This document shows positions 53,496 to 62,869 of a stretch of DNA of 64,000 nt, piece by piece (the first letter of the stretch is position 1; the number at the start of each line of letters is the position of its first letter). A model generated the notes under the pieces. That model saw only the letters and a program-made list of their open reading frames with translations. It had not been told where the DNA came from and did not search any database. A program made the position numbers and the translations under genes. The DNA lies in NCBI RefSeq assembly GCF_027941915.1, contig NZ_CP116009.1:3906001-3970000 (forward strand), written 5' to 3'. The DNA comes from Ramlibacter tataouinensis. Lineage in GTDB: Bacteria; Pseudomonadota; Gammaproteobacteria; Burkholderiales; Burkholderiaceae_C.

Positions 53496-54488
53496 TCAAG
53501 CCCAGAAATACCGCTCGCGGAACGCTTCGGCGTGTTTGGGATTGAGCACATCCGCTGCGAGCATCTCCTCCAGTGTTATTGCGGTAAAGGTGGAAGTGTC
53601 AGCCAGCAACTGGCCGTAGTCGGCAGCGAGAGTGGTGTAGCTCACGTTGCCGGCCGGGAACACCAGTGCGAAGCCCGCCCATGCCCACTCCTTCTGATCA
53701 TCGAACCGCATACTGAGGGCCAGTAGGTGGTCCTGCCAGACCTGCTGCATTGGGCTATCGATGATCTTGTCTGCGGCGCCGTCCTTGAAGACGGGTTTCT
53801 TTGGTCAGGGTTCGATAGCGTTTCAGCTGCGACTCATAACGCTGCTCCTGCTGGCTCCCTTGCGGGGACGCTTCTCCCTTACGGCGTGCTCGTGGTACTT
53901 CGTCTCCACCCCGAAGATGCCCTTGCGCCCGCCCCGTAGTTCGAGCTTGAACGCCACATCAAAGGCGCTGCCATTGTTCAGGAATCGACCGTTTCTGCGA
54001 CCGGGTGAATACTCGAAACACACGTCTGTCACCGTGCCTGGCACGTGCGGCCACCAGCGCTTGACCGCGCGAGTAGCCAGCCCTTTCGGGTCCTTCTTCA
54101 AGGGGCCGAACAGGTTGAAGCACATCGGCATCGAGGACAGCAGGTCGGCGAACAGGCGATGCTGATTCAACATCTCGCCTGGTCCTTTGTTCTCCTTCCT
54201 TACTCGCTCGCGCGCGATGTCGGCGATCTCGGGGAAGAGAAAGTTGTGACCATTGTCCTTAGCTCCCTGCCAGCAAAGCCGGCTTCCAAGCGGACGGGTC
54301 GGCTTGGAATTCGAGAAGATTGGGTGGGTGCCTTCCGTGATGGTCGGCTGCTGTTTTATCCGCCACTGCGTCTGCTGCAGCCGAGCCCTGCGTTTAAACT
54401 GTGTCATGAGGGGATTGACCGGGACGTAGTCCACGTCCTCCCAGCAGTTAAGCGCCTGCAGCGTGCTCTCGTCCAATTGCTGATTCAT
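53496..54488 (-). pseudogene. PGN_0703-like PD-(D/E)XK nuclease gene with two frameshifts
   Basis: ATG at 54488 follows GGAGG by seven bases. The first frame (to about 53865) has LNCWEDVDYVPVNPLMTQFK, a body with CFNLFGPLKKD and the catalytic-looking FDVAFKLELRGGRKGIFGVE then TKYHE. At about 53850-53865 the frame must change to give QQEQRYESQLKRYRTL, and again near 53780 to give KDGAADKIIDSPMQQVWQDH and the normal C-terminus (HAEAFRERYFWA). All pieces lie in order, so the decay is recent or reflects base errors. It follows a 42-codon gene with an ATGA overlap. Confidence 0.75.
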
Positions 54489-54613
54489 GCTCCCACCTCC
54501 GGTGCGCTCGACCCGGGCACTTCGACATCTTCCTTGCGATCCCACCCGCGGTACTCCCATGGCACGACATTCTCCAAGAGCGTGATTCGAGGTTCAGGCA
54601 TCACGTCGTCCAC
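54485..54613 (-). CDS. Small protein between peptidase-like and nuclease genes
   Basis: GTG at 54613 lies three bases after the upstream stop and has GGGAG eight bases before it; the stop overlaps the next gene (ATGA). The 42 residues read VDDVMPEPRI to EVPGSSAPEVGA, with PWEYRGWDRK in the middle. The tight coupling on both sides supports a real gene. Function unknown. Confidence 0.5.
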   Translation of the reverse strand: MDDVMPEPRITLLENVVPWEYRGWDRKEDVEVPGSSAPEVGA

Positions 54614-54615
54614 TT

Positions 54616-55257
54616 TCAGATCTCCCGATTCATCCCCACCGCTCCGAGCATTTCACGATAGCTGTCGATGTGACTGCCGCCGTGGTTGTCCATTCCCGGC
54701 TTGGTCAGCAAGCGCGGCGTCATCCAACTGCTGATGCGCTTTTCAGGACGCTCGTGCCAGCTCACGTTGAAAGCGGCGAGCTTTGGGTAAAACTGCATGT
54801 GCGAGTAGCCAGGCACGTTGTCGTGAACCCACCAGGCCAGAGCCGCCCAGTCAAAGGTTCTCTCGTAATAGGGCAGGAAGGCCGGAACGACGATGCAGGC
54901 CGTCGCTCCCATGTGCCCCGCAGCGTCCCGATGGTCCCAGATGTGGGAAGCGTAATTGGCTTCGTTCGAGGCGCAGTTGTACTGGTTCTTGTTAGCCGCA
55001 CCACGGGCATTGACTGCAGCGGCCCGGAACGCCGACCGGATCGCGATTCGGCCAAAGCGCTCCTGAATGGCCTCCAGGACCTCCTGGCACAGGCGCTTGC
55101 CCGCTTCGATCGCCAGTTCGGGGTCGTCCGGCACATTCGGGATGCCCTCGATCTGCGAGATCTCTGAGTACAGGAAGTCCCGCATGAAAAACGATCGCGA
55201 CAACCGGGTCCGCCCAAAGTCCTCCAGCCGGGCTACCGTCCAGGGTCGTCCTGCCAT
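54616..55257 (-). CDS. Peptidase M15-like hypothetical protein
   Basis: ATG at 55257 follows GGAG by six bases and gives 213 residues. Conserved-looking segments are RDFLYSEISQIEGIPNVPDD, RIAIRSAFRAAAVN, NCASNEANYASHIWDHRD and YSHMQFYPKLAAFNVSWHER. The order of a serine-rich start, a H-x-x-D-x-R-D segment and a later H-x-x-F resembles the zinc site of M15 peptidases, which cut D-Ala links. I am not sure of the fold. It heads a run of three coupled genes. Confidence 0.55.
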   Translation of the reverse strand: MAGRPWTVARLEDFGRTRLSRSFFMRDFLYSEISQIEGIPNVPDDPELAIEAGKRLCQEVLEAIQERFGRIAIRSAFRAAAVNARGAANKNQYNCASNEANYASHIWDHRDAAGHMGATACIVVPAFLPYYERTFDWAALAWWVHDNVPGYSHMQFYPKLAAFNVSWHERPEKRISSWMTPRLLTKPGMDNHGGSHIDSYREMLGAVGMNREI

Positions 55258-55371
55258 GTCAAGCTCCAACCCAAAAGCAACAGCAGGGAGCTTCCGGTCG
55301 AAGCTCATCCGTGTCAAGATGCTGCTCGCAGGAGGATTCCGTGGAAGAGCTTTTTCCCCACTGCTGTGGAG

Positions 55372-56067
55372 TCATGTTCCTTCGGCCATGCCCTCCAACG
55401 CGTCCAAGAACGATGGATCGCAGGCCTCGTCGACGTGGTTGAAGTTCCACAGGCCACTGCGCCGGATCTCTGAGCGAGCGCTGTGATGGCCCAGCCAGCC
55501 GGCGCTGGGCGGATCAAGCGGGTCGAAGCGGTTGGACAGCAGCGCGATCGCGTTGCGTTCGATGTAGCCCCGCTGGCTGGAGGCGCCGGGTTCGTCGGGC
55601 ACGGCCACCCACAAGATGCTCATGGAGCAGATGTAGGCCGAGACGGCCCGCTCGATGCCTGCCTCGGCTGCGAGAAGGGCAGGGTTGGACCTCACTTCGG
55701 TCGGCCTGGTGCTGCCGCTGCCCCAGCTGGGTAGGCTGCAATCCTCACGCGCCAACAGCGCCGCGCCGACGTGCAGGCGAAATATCGAACCACGGTGGTT
55801 GCCGCCGCCGGACCGGGTACCCGCGTGCGTTCGCAGCCGCCCCCAGAGCGTCGACTTCGCCCCCTCCGCCAAGCCATGGGTGCCCACCCGCACGATGCGC
55901 GGCGTGCTGCCGTCGCGTCTCAACTCACCCGGCTCGCGAAAGAAGTACACGCCGCGCTTGGGTAGGCCGGACCTGCCAGAGTAACTACCCAGGGTCTGAC
56001 CCTGCCCGCGCTGCTCCAGGGCGCCCAGAATCGCGTAGAAGCGGTCGAGCAGTGCCTCAGTTGCCAA
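55372..56067 (-). CDS. GIY-YIG-like nuclease
   Basis: TTG at 56067 follows GGAGG by six bases and overlaps the upstream gene by 11 bases, giving 231 residues. The segment KRGVYFFREPGE (about 38-49) and RIVRVGTHGLAEGAKSTLWG (about 57-76) followed by RLRTHAG is a GIY-YIG core, with G-V-Y and R-V-G replacing the classic letters. A C-terminal part with ERNAIALLSN completes it. Such proteins nick or cleave DNA. It is coupled to a DUF6884 gene. Confidence 0.72.
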   Translation of the reverse strand: MATEALLDRFYAILGALEQRGQGQTLGSYSGRSGLPKRGVYFFREPGELRRDGSTPRIVRVGTHGLAEGAKSTLWGRLRTHAGTRSGGGNHRGSIFRLHVGAALLAREDCSLPSWGSGSTRPTEVRSNPALLAAEAGIERAVSAYICSMSILWVAVPDEPGASSQRGYIERNAIALLSNRFDPLDPPSAGWLGHHSARSEIRRSGLWNFNHVDEACDPSFLDALEGMAEGT

Positions 56068-56485
56068 GCGCCGCCTCCTTGCGCAATTGGCGCAGCTGCT
56101 CGCCCAGGCGCAGCCCACGCAGCGGAACGTCGATCTGGTGGCCGCGGGCCTGCAGCAGCGGCTCCAGATCCTCCCGATAGCGCTGGCCGGCCAGCAGAAT
56201 GAGCCGGCATCCTGCCGGCAGAACTGCGTCGAGCTGAGTGGCGACCTTGCTCGCCCACTGTTGGCGTGCAGGCTTGGCCATGGTCAGCAGGGTCTTCTCG
56301 TACGGCTGCACCACGTCCTGGGGCTGCAGCAGGCCGTGTTCGGCCGACAGGATGAACCAGCGGTCGGCGTGGCGGCGCGCGTACGCGCGCAGCGCACGAA
56401 ACAGTGCCGAGGTATACAAGTCCTCGGCGGGCGCCGGGTGCGGGCGCTTGGACTTGACGCAGCCAACGAGGGCGATGGTTGCCAT
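56057..56485 (-). CDS. DUF6884-like protein
   Basis: ATG at 56485 gives 142 residues. The start MATIALVGCVKSKR and the following APAEDLYTSALFRALRAYA and WFILSAEHGLLQPQDVVQPY are the DUF6884 pattern, a small family related to YaaA-like and 7-deazaguanine-linked proteins and often found with defence genes. It overlaps the GIY-YIG gene. A role in recognising or making modified bases is possible, not shown. Confidence 0.75.
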   Translation of the reverse strand: MATIALVGCVKSKRPHPAPAEDLYTSALFRALRAYARRHADRWFILSAEHGLLQPQDVVQPYEKTLLTMAKPARQQWASKVATQLDAVLPAGCRLILLAGQRYREDLEPLLQARGHQIDVPLRGLRLGEQLRQLRKEAALGN

Positions 56486-56583
56486 CCATCAGAGAAGGGC
56501 GTCGAAGGTCACAAGGTTGCCAGAGATCCCGACCGCCGTGCGGCGCACGGGGTCGAGAGAATCGTGGTCCGCTCGCGCCCGGA

Positions 56584-57348
56584 CTACACGGCAATGCTTT
56601 CGCCGGCCTGGGCGGCCAAGTGGACTGCCGCATCCAGTTTCGCTGTGTTGCCGCCAAAGTCGCGGGTGAGGTCAACAGCAGCACGCAGGATCGGCAAGCG
56701 CATGGAGGCAATGCGCTCATCCGAGAACCGGAAGGCCGGGCCGGTGATGGCAAGCGCGCCTTGCAGCGCGTCGCCGGGTCCGAACACCGGGGCCGCCACG
56801 GCTGCGGTGTCCGCTTCAATTTCCCCGCGCGTGAAGCTAAAGCAGGAACGGCGCAGCTCGGCCCACCTCGGGGCGGCCGCCTCCCGGCCGAAGGCCAGCA
56901 AGATCTTGCCGCCGGCGCCGCGGTGCAGCGGCAGCAGGTCGCCCACGCGGACATGGTCCCGGATCTTGTGGGTCGAGTCGACCCGATAGACGCACACGCG
57001 CAGCTCGCCTTCTTGTACGTTGAAGGAAGAGCTTTCGCCGGTCTGCTCAACCAGACTGTGCAGCACCGGGTTGATCAGTTCAGCCGGCTTGATCCATCGC
57101 TGGTAAAGGCTTCCCAGATGCAGGGCAGCCACCCCCACGTGGTAGTTGCCATCGGCTTGCTGGCCGATGTAGCCGAACTTCTCCAGGGTGCCCAGCAGGC
57201 GCAGCAGGGTGCTCTTGTACAGGCCGGTGCGCCGCGACAACTCGGCCAGGGACTGGGTGGTGCTGGCCTCGAACGTCGACAGGATCGCCAGCGCGCGCTG
57301 CAGCGTGGCCACACCCCGGTCTTCCTTGTCTGGGTCCTCGGTTGCCAT
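56584..57348 (-). CDS. IclR-family transcriptional regulator
   Basis: ATG at 57348 gives 254 residues. The N-terminal winged helix (LQRALAILSTFEAS, LAELSRRTGLYKSTLLRLLG) is followed by the effector domain (DLLPLHRGAGGKILLAFG, GPAFRFSDERI). It is divergent from the aromatic operon, and palindromic sites fill the gap. It probably represses or activates the operon in response to an aromatic intermediate. Confidence 0.93.
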   Translation of the reverse strand: MATEDPDKEDRGVATLQRALAILSTFEASTTQSLAELSRRTGLYKSTLLRLLGTLEKFGYIGQQADGNYHVGVAALHLGSLYQRWIKPAELINPVLHSLVEQTGESSSFNVQEGELRVCVYRVDSTHKIRDHVRVGDLLPLHRGAGGKILLAFGREAAAPRWAELRRSCFSFTRGEIEADTAAVAAPVFGPGDALQGALAITGPAFRFSDERIASMRLPILRAAVDLTRDFGGNTAKLDAAVHLAAQAGESIAV

Positions 57349-57364
57349 TTCCTCTCCATAAAAT

Positions 57365-57377
57365 AGAACGATGTTCT
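57365..57377. promoter_or_regulatory. IclR operator candidate 1
   Basis: AGAAC and GTTCT flank GAT, a perfect dyad 17 bases upstream of the iclR-type start. A second identical-arm copy is 57 bases away. Confidence 0.7.
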
Positions 57378-57421
57378 GAATTGACGCTCCCGCGTTTCAA
57401 TAATACGCTACTCTCCGCTTC

Positions 57422-57434
57422 AGAACGTTGTTCT
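57422..57434. promoter_or_regulatory. IclR operator candidate 2
   Basis: AGAAC and GTTCT flank GTT, a perfect dyad close to the monooxygenase promoter region. A related GAAC/GTTC dyad with a 4-base spacer lies at about 57443-57454. Confidence 0.7.
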
Positions 57435-57488
57435 AGATCAATGAACCGACGTTCTCAAAACGGCCCGGAGCGGCCAGATGAACACGAG

Positions 57489-59144
57489 ATGGAACGACTG
57501 GAAACCCCTGTACTGATCGTCGGCGGCGGGCCGACGGGACTGGCCCTGGCGGCCGACTTGACCTCCAAGGGCGTGCGCTCGATGGTGGTGGAAACGCGCA
57601 CCGAGCCGACCGCCCACCCGCGAGCCACCTTGCTGGGCTCGCGCTCGATGGAGTACTACCGGCGCCTCGGTCTGGACGAGCAGATCGTGCGCAGCAGCCT
57701 GCCGCGCGAGCACGGCTACCGGATCGTGTTCGCCACCCGGCTGTCGGGCAAGCTGCTGCACGCGCACGACAGCCCCTCGCCCAACCAGTACATGACGGCG
57801 CACCGCGAGATGCGCACCGACCTGCCCGAGTCGGCCTGGACCCCGTACTACAAGGTGCAGATCGGCCAGCACGCCCTGGAGCCCATCGTCAAAAGCTGGC
57901 TGCTGGACAAAGGTATGGCGGACGTGCGCTACGGCACCGAGTTCGTCGCCTTCGAGCAGGACGCCGGTGGCGTCACCTCTGTCATCCGCGACCTGGCCAG
58001 CGGGCAGGAGACCACCGTGCGATCTCGCTTCCTGGTGGCCTGCGACGGCGGGCGTAGCGCGATCAAGGCGACGCTGGGCATTCCCTACACCGGCCGAGGC
58101 GCGATGCGCCGCAACGTCAGCTACCTGTTTCGCAGCAAGGCGTTCCTGGAGCACGCAACAGCAGCCGGCTGGGCCAACCTGTACTTCATCTTCCGCCCGG
58201 GCGCGTTCGGCGTCTTCACCAACATCAACGGCGGCGAGATCTGGAACTACCAGAACTATGTGCTTGAAGGCGAGGCCGAGGGCAGTGAACGGGACCCTGC
58301 CGAGCAGATCCGCGACGCCATGGGCGCGGACTTTCCGTTCGAGATCCTGCAGGTGATGCACTGGTCGCACCACCAGTCGGTGGCCGACCGCTTCCGCGCC
58401 GGCAACGTGTTCCTGGCCGGCGACGCAGCGCACCTGTTCTGTCCCACCGGTGGCATCGGCATGAACACTGGCATCGCCGACGCATTCGACCTGGGTTGGA
58501 AGCTCACCGCCGCGCTGCGCGGCTGGGGCGGGCCGCACCTGCTGGACAGCTACGAGTGGGAGCGCCGCGCCATCGCGATCCGCAACACCATCGCCGCGGC
58601 CTCCAATGCGGACCGCATCGACGCCATGATGAAGGTGACCCCCGCCGGCCTGGAAGATGACACCCCGCAGGGGCAGGAACTGCGCCAGGCGTTCGGACGG
58701 CGGCTGCGCCAGACCTCCAAGCAGTTCAACACGGCCGGGCTTCACCTGGGCTATCGCTACAGCGACTCCTTCATCGTGGTGCCCGACGGCACGCCGGAGC
58801 CGCCGGACGACCCGCGCATCGTCAGCCAATCCACCTGGCCGGGCTGCCGCGCACCGCATGTATGGCTCGAGCCGGGCAAGTCCACGCTGGACCTGTTCGA
58901 CGGCACCGGCTATGTGCTGGTGGCCCTGCCGGGGGCGCCGGACACGGCGGCGCTGGAACGCACGGCCGCCGAGCGCTGCATCCCGTTCAAGCGGGTCGAC
59001 GTCAACGAGCGCGCCCGGGCGCTTTACGAGCGCGCCCTGGTGCTGGTGCGCCCGGACGGCAGCGTCTGCTGGCGCGGCGAGGCCCTGCCCGAGCAGGTCA
59101 ACGACATCTGGGACACGGTTGCAGGCTTTCGCGCCCCGGTCTGA
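57489..59144 (+). CDS. FAD-dependent aromatic monooxygenase
   Basis: ATG at 57489 gives 551 residues and puts the dinucleotide fold at the N-terminus; an ATG at 57441 is also in frame, inside an operator. VLIVGGGPTGLALAADL (about 7-23) is the GxGxxG motif, RFLVACDGGRSAIKATLGI the DG motif and NVFLAGDAAHLFCPTGGIGM the GD motif of class A flavin hydroxylases. A C-terminal thioredoxin-like domain (FDGTGYVLVALPG, VLVRPDGSVCWRGEA) marks the phenol-hydroxylase/MhpA-like group. The enzyme hydroxylates an aromatic ring with NAD(P)H and O2. Neighbours suggest it produces gentisate or a similar dihydroxybenzoate. Confidence 0.9.
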   Translation: MERLETPVLIVGGGPTGLALAADLTSKGVRSMVVETRTEPTAHPRATLLGSRSMEYYRRLGLDEQIVRSSLPREHGYRIVFATRLSGKLLHAHDSPSPNQYMTAHREMRTDLPESAWTPYYKVQIGQHALEPIVKSWLLDKGMADVRYGTEFVAFEQDAGGVTSVIRDLASGQETTVRSRFLVACDGGRSAIKATLGIPYTGRGAMRRNVSYLFRSKAFLEHATAAGWANLYFIFRPGAFGVFTNINGGEIWNYQNYVLEGEAEGSERDPAEQIRDAMGADFPFEILQVMHWSHHQSVADRFRAGNVFLAGDAAHLFCPTGGIGMNTGIADAFDLGWKLTAALRGWGGPHLLDSYEWERRAIAIRNTIAAASNADRIDAMMKVTPAGLEDDTPQGQELRQAFGRRLRQTSKQFNTAGLHLGYRYSDSFIVVPDGTPEPPDDPRIVSQSTWPGCRAPHVWLEPGKSTLDLFDGTGYVLVALPGAPDTAALERTAAERCIPFKRVDVNERARALYERALVLVRPDGSVCWRGEALPEQVNDIWDTVAGFRAPV

Positions 59145-59165
59145 CTTGGCAAACGGAATTCACTC

Positions 59166-60050
59166 ATGAAACTCATTCGCTTCGACGGCGGGCGTGTCGG
59201 CGTGGTCGACGCCCAGCGCGTGTTCGACATCACCGACATCGTTCGGGAAGACCCCGTCGCCTGGCCGCCGACCGGCATTTGCCGCGTCATTCGCGACTTC
59301 GACAGCTTCCGCCCGGCGATTGCCGATCGCATCAAGGGCGGTGCCGGCGTGCCGCTTGACTCGGTGCGGCTGGAAACGCCGGTGCCCTGGCCCAACAAGC
59401 TGATGGCCTACCCGGTGAACTACCATGACCACGCCAAGGAGATGGCGTCCAAGGGCCTGGCCAACGTGCAGGGCTACTTTCTGAAGTCCAACTCCTCGCT
59501 GGCCGGTCCTTCGGACCGGGTGGAACTGCCGGCGCTGGCCGGCCGCGAGGTCCACCACGAGTGCGAGATCGCGCTGGTGATCGGCAAGGAGGGCCGCCAA
59601 ATCCCGCCCGAGCGGGCCATGGAGTACGTCTTTGGCTATGCCTGCCTGTTGGACATGACGGTGCGCGGCAAGGAAGAGCGGGTGTTTCGCAAGTCGTACG
59701 ACACCTTCACGCCGGTGGGTCCCTGGATCGTCACCGCCGACGAGGTGCCGGACCCGGCCGACATCGGCATGAAGCTGTGGGTCAACGACGAGCTGCGCCA
59801 GCAGGCCAACACGCGCGACCTGATCGTCGACATCCCGCAGATGGTGGCGGTGGCCTCCTCGGCGTCGACCCTGTACCCGGGTGACCTGATCGCCACCGGC
59901 ACGCCGGCCGGCGTCGGCCCGGTGCGCGACGGCGACGTCATCACCATCGAAGTCGAGCACGTGGGTCGCATGTCGATTCCGGTGGTGCAGGGCACGCGCG
60001 GCGCCAACGTGGTATTCGAAAAGCCGTACGAGTTCGTGCGGGCCAGCTAA
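59166..60050 (+). CDS. FAH-family hydrolase (fumarylpyruvate hydrolase-like)
   Basis: ATG at 59166 gives 294 residues. The catalytic fold shows NYHDHAKEM, HHECEIALVIGKEGR (metal-binding acids), GYACLLDMTVRGKEE and the closing PGDLIATGTPAGVGPVRDGD. It is shorter than true fumarylacetoacetases and fits the group that hydrolyses fumarylpyruvate or acylpyruvates. Located 21 bases after the monooxygenase and before a gentisate-dioxygenase-like gene, it would perform the last step of the gentisate path. Confidence 0.9.
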   Translation: MKLIRFDGGRVGVVDAQRVFDITDIVREDPVAWPPTGICRVIRDFDSFRPAIADRIKGGAGVPLDSVRLETPVPWPNKLMAYPVNYHDHAKEMASKGLANVQGYFLKSNSSLAGPSDRVELPALAGREVHHECEIALVIGKEGRQIPPERAMEYVFGYACLLDMTVRGKEERVFRKSYDTFTPVGPWIVTADEVPDPADIGMKLWVNDELRQQANTRDLIVDIPQMVAVASSASTLYPGDLIATGTPAGVGPVRDGDVITIEVEHVGRMSIPVVQGTRGANVVFEKPYEFVRAS

Positions 60051-60070
60051 GAACCGCAAGAGGAGAACCG

Positions 60071-61021
60071 ATGCCCATCGACAGCGCCGACATCGGCAGC
60101 CTGGAGCAGCTCTACCCGGTGCTCAACCGCGAGCGCTACACCGCCGGCTGGCACAAGGCCCGCCCTTCCCTGTGGAAGGAGCCGAAAACGCCTTTCGAGC
60201 CGCGCCAGTGGCGCTATGCCGAGGCGCGCCGCTACATCGACCTGGCCGCCCAGTGGATCGGCACCGAACAGGCCGAGCGGCGCAACCTGCTGATGTTCAA
60301 CCCGGTGGCCGACAACGACTATGCGTCGCTGCCCAACCTGGTGGCCGCCTACCAGATGCTGCGCCCGGGTGAACATGCCCGTGCCCACCGCCACTCGCCC
60401 AACGCGTTGCGGCTGGTGCTGGACGCGAAGGAAGAGGTCTACACCGTGGTGGACGGGGTGCAACTGCCGATGGTCCCTGGGGACGTGCTGCTGACGCCCG
60501 GCTGGTGCTGGCACAGCCACTTCGATCACGGCGAGCACGACGCCTACTGGATCGACTTCCTGGATGTGCCGCTGGTGCATCGGCTCGAGTCGATGTTCTT
60601 CGAGCCGCACCCCGAGCAGTTCCAGCAGGTCGAGCACAAGCCGGCCGCTTCGCCGATGCGCTTTTCCGCGGCCGACCAGGATCGGCTGCTGGCGCAGGTG
60701 CCGCAGCAGGGCGGCGTGCGCTCGGTGCGGCTGGACACGCCCTCGATGCGCACCATCGCCCTCACGGTCCACGAGTTGGCCGCAGGCGCCCGGACACCGC
60801 TGCGCAGGGATGCGGCCTCGCGTTTGGTCGCCATCACGCAGGGTCGCGGCCAGGTTGAAGTCGGCCAGCACCTGTTCGACTGCGAGCGCGGCGACCTGGT
60901 GGCGATTCCGATCTGGCACGAGTACCGGATCGTGGCCGCGACCGGGCTGCGGCTGCTGGAGGTGTCCGACGAGCCGGTACAGCAGATGCTCGGCTTTTAT
61001 CGAAACGAACTTCGCGCCTGA
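60071..61021 (+). CDS. Gentisate 1,2-dioxygenase-like bicupin
   Basis: ATG at 60071 follows AGAGGAGAA and gives 316 residues. Two cupin domains are present: the first with RPGEHARAHRHSPNALRLVL (metal His in H-R-H) and GWCWHSHFDHGE, the second around VHELAAGARTPLRRD and IWHEYRI. This is the gentisate dioxygenase/1-hydroxy-2-naphthoate dioxygenase pattern. It opens gentisate to maleylpyruvate using Fe(II) and O2. Its length is a little below most gentisate dioxygenases. Confidence 0.86.
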   Translation: MPIDSADIGSLEQLYPVLNRERYTAGWHKARPSLWKEPKTPFEPRQWRYAEARRYIDLAAQWIGTEQAERRNLLMFNPVADNDYASLPNLVAAYQMLRPGEHARAHRHSPNALRLVLDAKEEVYTVVDGVQLPMVPGDVLLTPGWCWHSHFDHGEHDAYWIDFLDVPLVHRLESMFFEPHPEQFQQVEHKPAASPMRFSAADQDRLLAQVPQQGGVRSVRLDTPSMRTIALTVHELAAGARTPLRRDAASRLVAITQGRGQVEVGQHLFDCERGDLVAIPIWHEYRIVAATGLRLLEVSDEPVQQMLGFYRNELRA

Positions 61022-61072
61022 GCGCACGGGCGCTGCTTTTTCTCTTTATTTTCACTACATAGGAGACGAGAC

Positions 61073-62059
61073 ATGGCTTGTTTTTCCACCCGAGCTTCCG
61101 GCGTGAGCCGGCGCCTGAGCATTGCCCTGCTGGCGGCGCTGGGCACCGGCGCCGCCCTGGCCGCCTTCCCGGAGCGGCCGATTCGCATCGTGGTGCCGTT
61201 CCCCGCCGGCGGCGGCACCGACATCGTGGCCCGCGTGATCGGCCCGCACCTCTCGGCCGAGTTGAAGCAGCCGGTGGTGTTCGAGAACAAGGCGGGGGCC
61301 AGCACCGTGATCGGCACCGAGGCGGTGGCCAACGCGCCGGCCGACGGCTACACGCTGCTGTTCACGTCCAGCGCCTTCACCGCCAACGCATCGCTGATTA
61401 AGAGCCTGCCGTATGACCCGCTGCGCACCTTCACCCCGATCGGCTCGGCGGCGCTGCATCCGTTTGTGCTGGTGGCGCACCCGTCGCTGCCGGCCAACAA
61501 CCTGAAGGAACTGATCGCGTACGCCAAGGCCAACCCCGGCAAGCTCAATTACGCATCGGTGGGCCCGGGCAGCTCACAGCACCTGGGCATGGAGCTTTTG
61601 AAGCGCATGGCCGGTGTCGACATCGCCCACATCCCGTACCGTGGCAGCGCACCGGCAATGACCGATCTGCTGGGCGGCCAGGTCAACCTGATGTTCAACG
61701 GCGTGTCGCCTACGCTGCAGCACATCCGCACCGGCAAGCTCAAGGTGCTGGCCACCGACGCGGACCGCCGGGTTTCGGTGCTGCCGGACGTGCCGACCGT
61801 GGCCGAAGCGGCCCTGCCGGGCTACAAGATCACGACCTGGTCCGGTCTGCTCGCGCCGGCGGCGGTGCCGGCGGATGTGCGCGAGCGGCTGGCGGCGGCC
61901 TGGACCAAGGCCATGGCCGTGCCCGAAGTGCAAAAGGCGCTCACCGATCGCGGGCTGGTGCCTAACCCGCTGGCGCCAGCCCAGTTCGCCCAAATGCTGG
62001 GCGAAGACAAGGAGGCCTGGGCCAAGCTGGTGCGCGACACGAAAGTCGAGCCCGAATGA
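61073..62059 (+). CDS. Bug/TctC-family substrate-binding protein
   Basis: ATG at 61073 follows AGGAGA and gives 328 residues. The signal peptide ends in AALAAFP, and FPERPIRIVVPFPAGGGTDI is the family start. Other features are ENKAGASTVIGTEAVANAP and YASVGPGSSQHLGMELL. It is a periplasmic receptor, probably for the aromatic acid this operon degrades. No transporter membrane subunits are nearby. Confidence 0.93.
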   Translation: MACFSTRASGVSRRLSIALLAALGTGAALAAFPERPIRIVVPFPAGGGTDIVARVIGPHLSAELKQPVVFENKAGASTVIGTEAVANAPADGYTLLFTSSAFTANASLIKSLPYDPLRTFTPIGSAALHPFVLVAHPSLPANNLKELIAYAKANPGKLNYASVGPGSSQHLGMELLKRMAGVDIAHIPYRGSAPAMTDLLGGQVNLMFNGVSPTLQHIRTGKLKVLATDADRRVSVLPDVPTVAEAALPGYKITTWSGLLAPAAVPADVRERLAAAWTKAMAVPEVQKALTDRGLVPNPLAPAQFAQMLGEDKEAWAKLVRDTKVEPE

Positions 62060-62869
62060 GGGAGGCAGACCGCTGCCGCCGACGGCAAAGGTAGGAGTTT
62101 TTCTTTGCCAGGCCATAGCGGCGGTCTCGGCCCCGGCGAACCTCCTGACCGCGTCGCGTGACAGGAGGCGCCAAGTAAGCCCGTAAGGGCGGTCGCGACT
62201 CTGGTGCTTCGGCGCTGACCGCGACTTGCGCGGGTGGCTGGTACCAACGGGCGGGTAGGGTGGTGCTAATCGAGAGCGGCAACACTCTCTTATGCGCACG
62301 GACGGCTTATCCTCGCGGGTCGCTTGTCTTCTCCGCGGGTGGCGGGCGGGCGTCGCAAGTCCTCCGCGCGGGGCAGGACCGAGTTTCGTGGGCGCAACTC
62401 TCGGCGCCGCTGCTGAAAAGTCTTCCCGGACCATCCCCACTACGGGTCGGAGTTCAACTTATATCGATGGCCCTGGGGCCCCTATTGCGGATGATCGAAC
62501 GCAGGGTAAAGCTGCCAGACTGACTCCAGCCGGGCGTGTCGGCTTCGTCGGTTCAGTCGATTCCGCCGTGCGCCGCAAGCAGCTCGCAACTGTGCCCGGT
62601 TGCTGTCCTGCCATCCGTACCGCTTAGCCCAGGACGAAGGGCCGAGCGCCTTTGCAGGGTAGCTGGGCGAGGCAGCGTTATCGAAGCTAGCCAGCTCAGT
62701 TCGCGAGCTGTCCCACATTATGGGTTGGACATGTGCGAGCGCTTCGCGGACGGGCAGGGGGGAAGTGCCCGCTACGCAACATGGCCCAATTCAGCCCGAA
62801 GGTGGCGCGGGCTGTATGCGAATCGGGTGGCGAACGAAGTCCGGTCGCAAACGCCTGACCAGAAAAATT
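62060..62869. other. Region without a supported gene
   Basis: About 800 bases after the aromatic operon. Many small frames overlap on both strands, without ribosome sites or motifs. An A-rich tract (AGAAAAATT) just before 62870 parallels the A-run before copy A. Confidence 0.5.
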
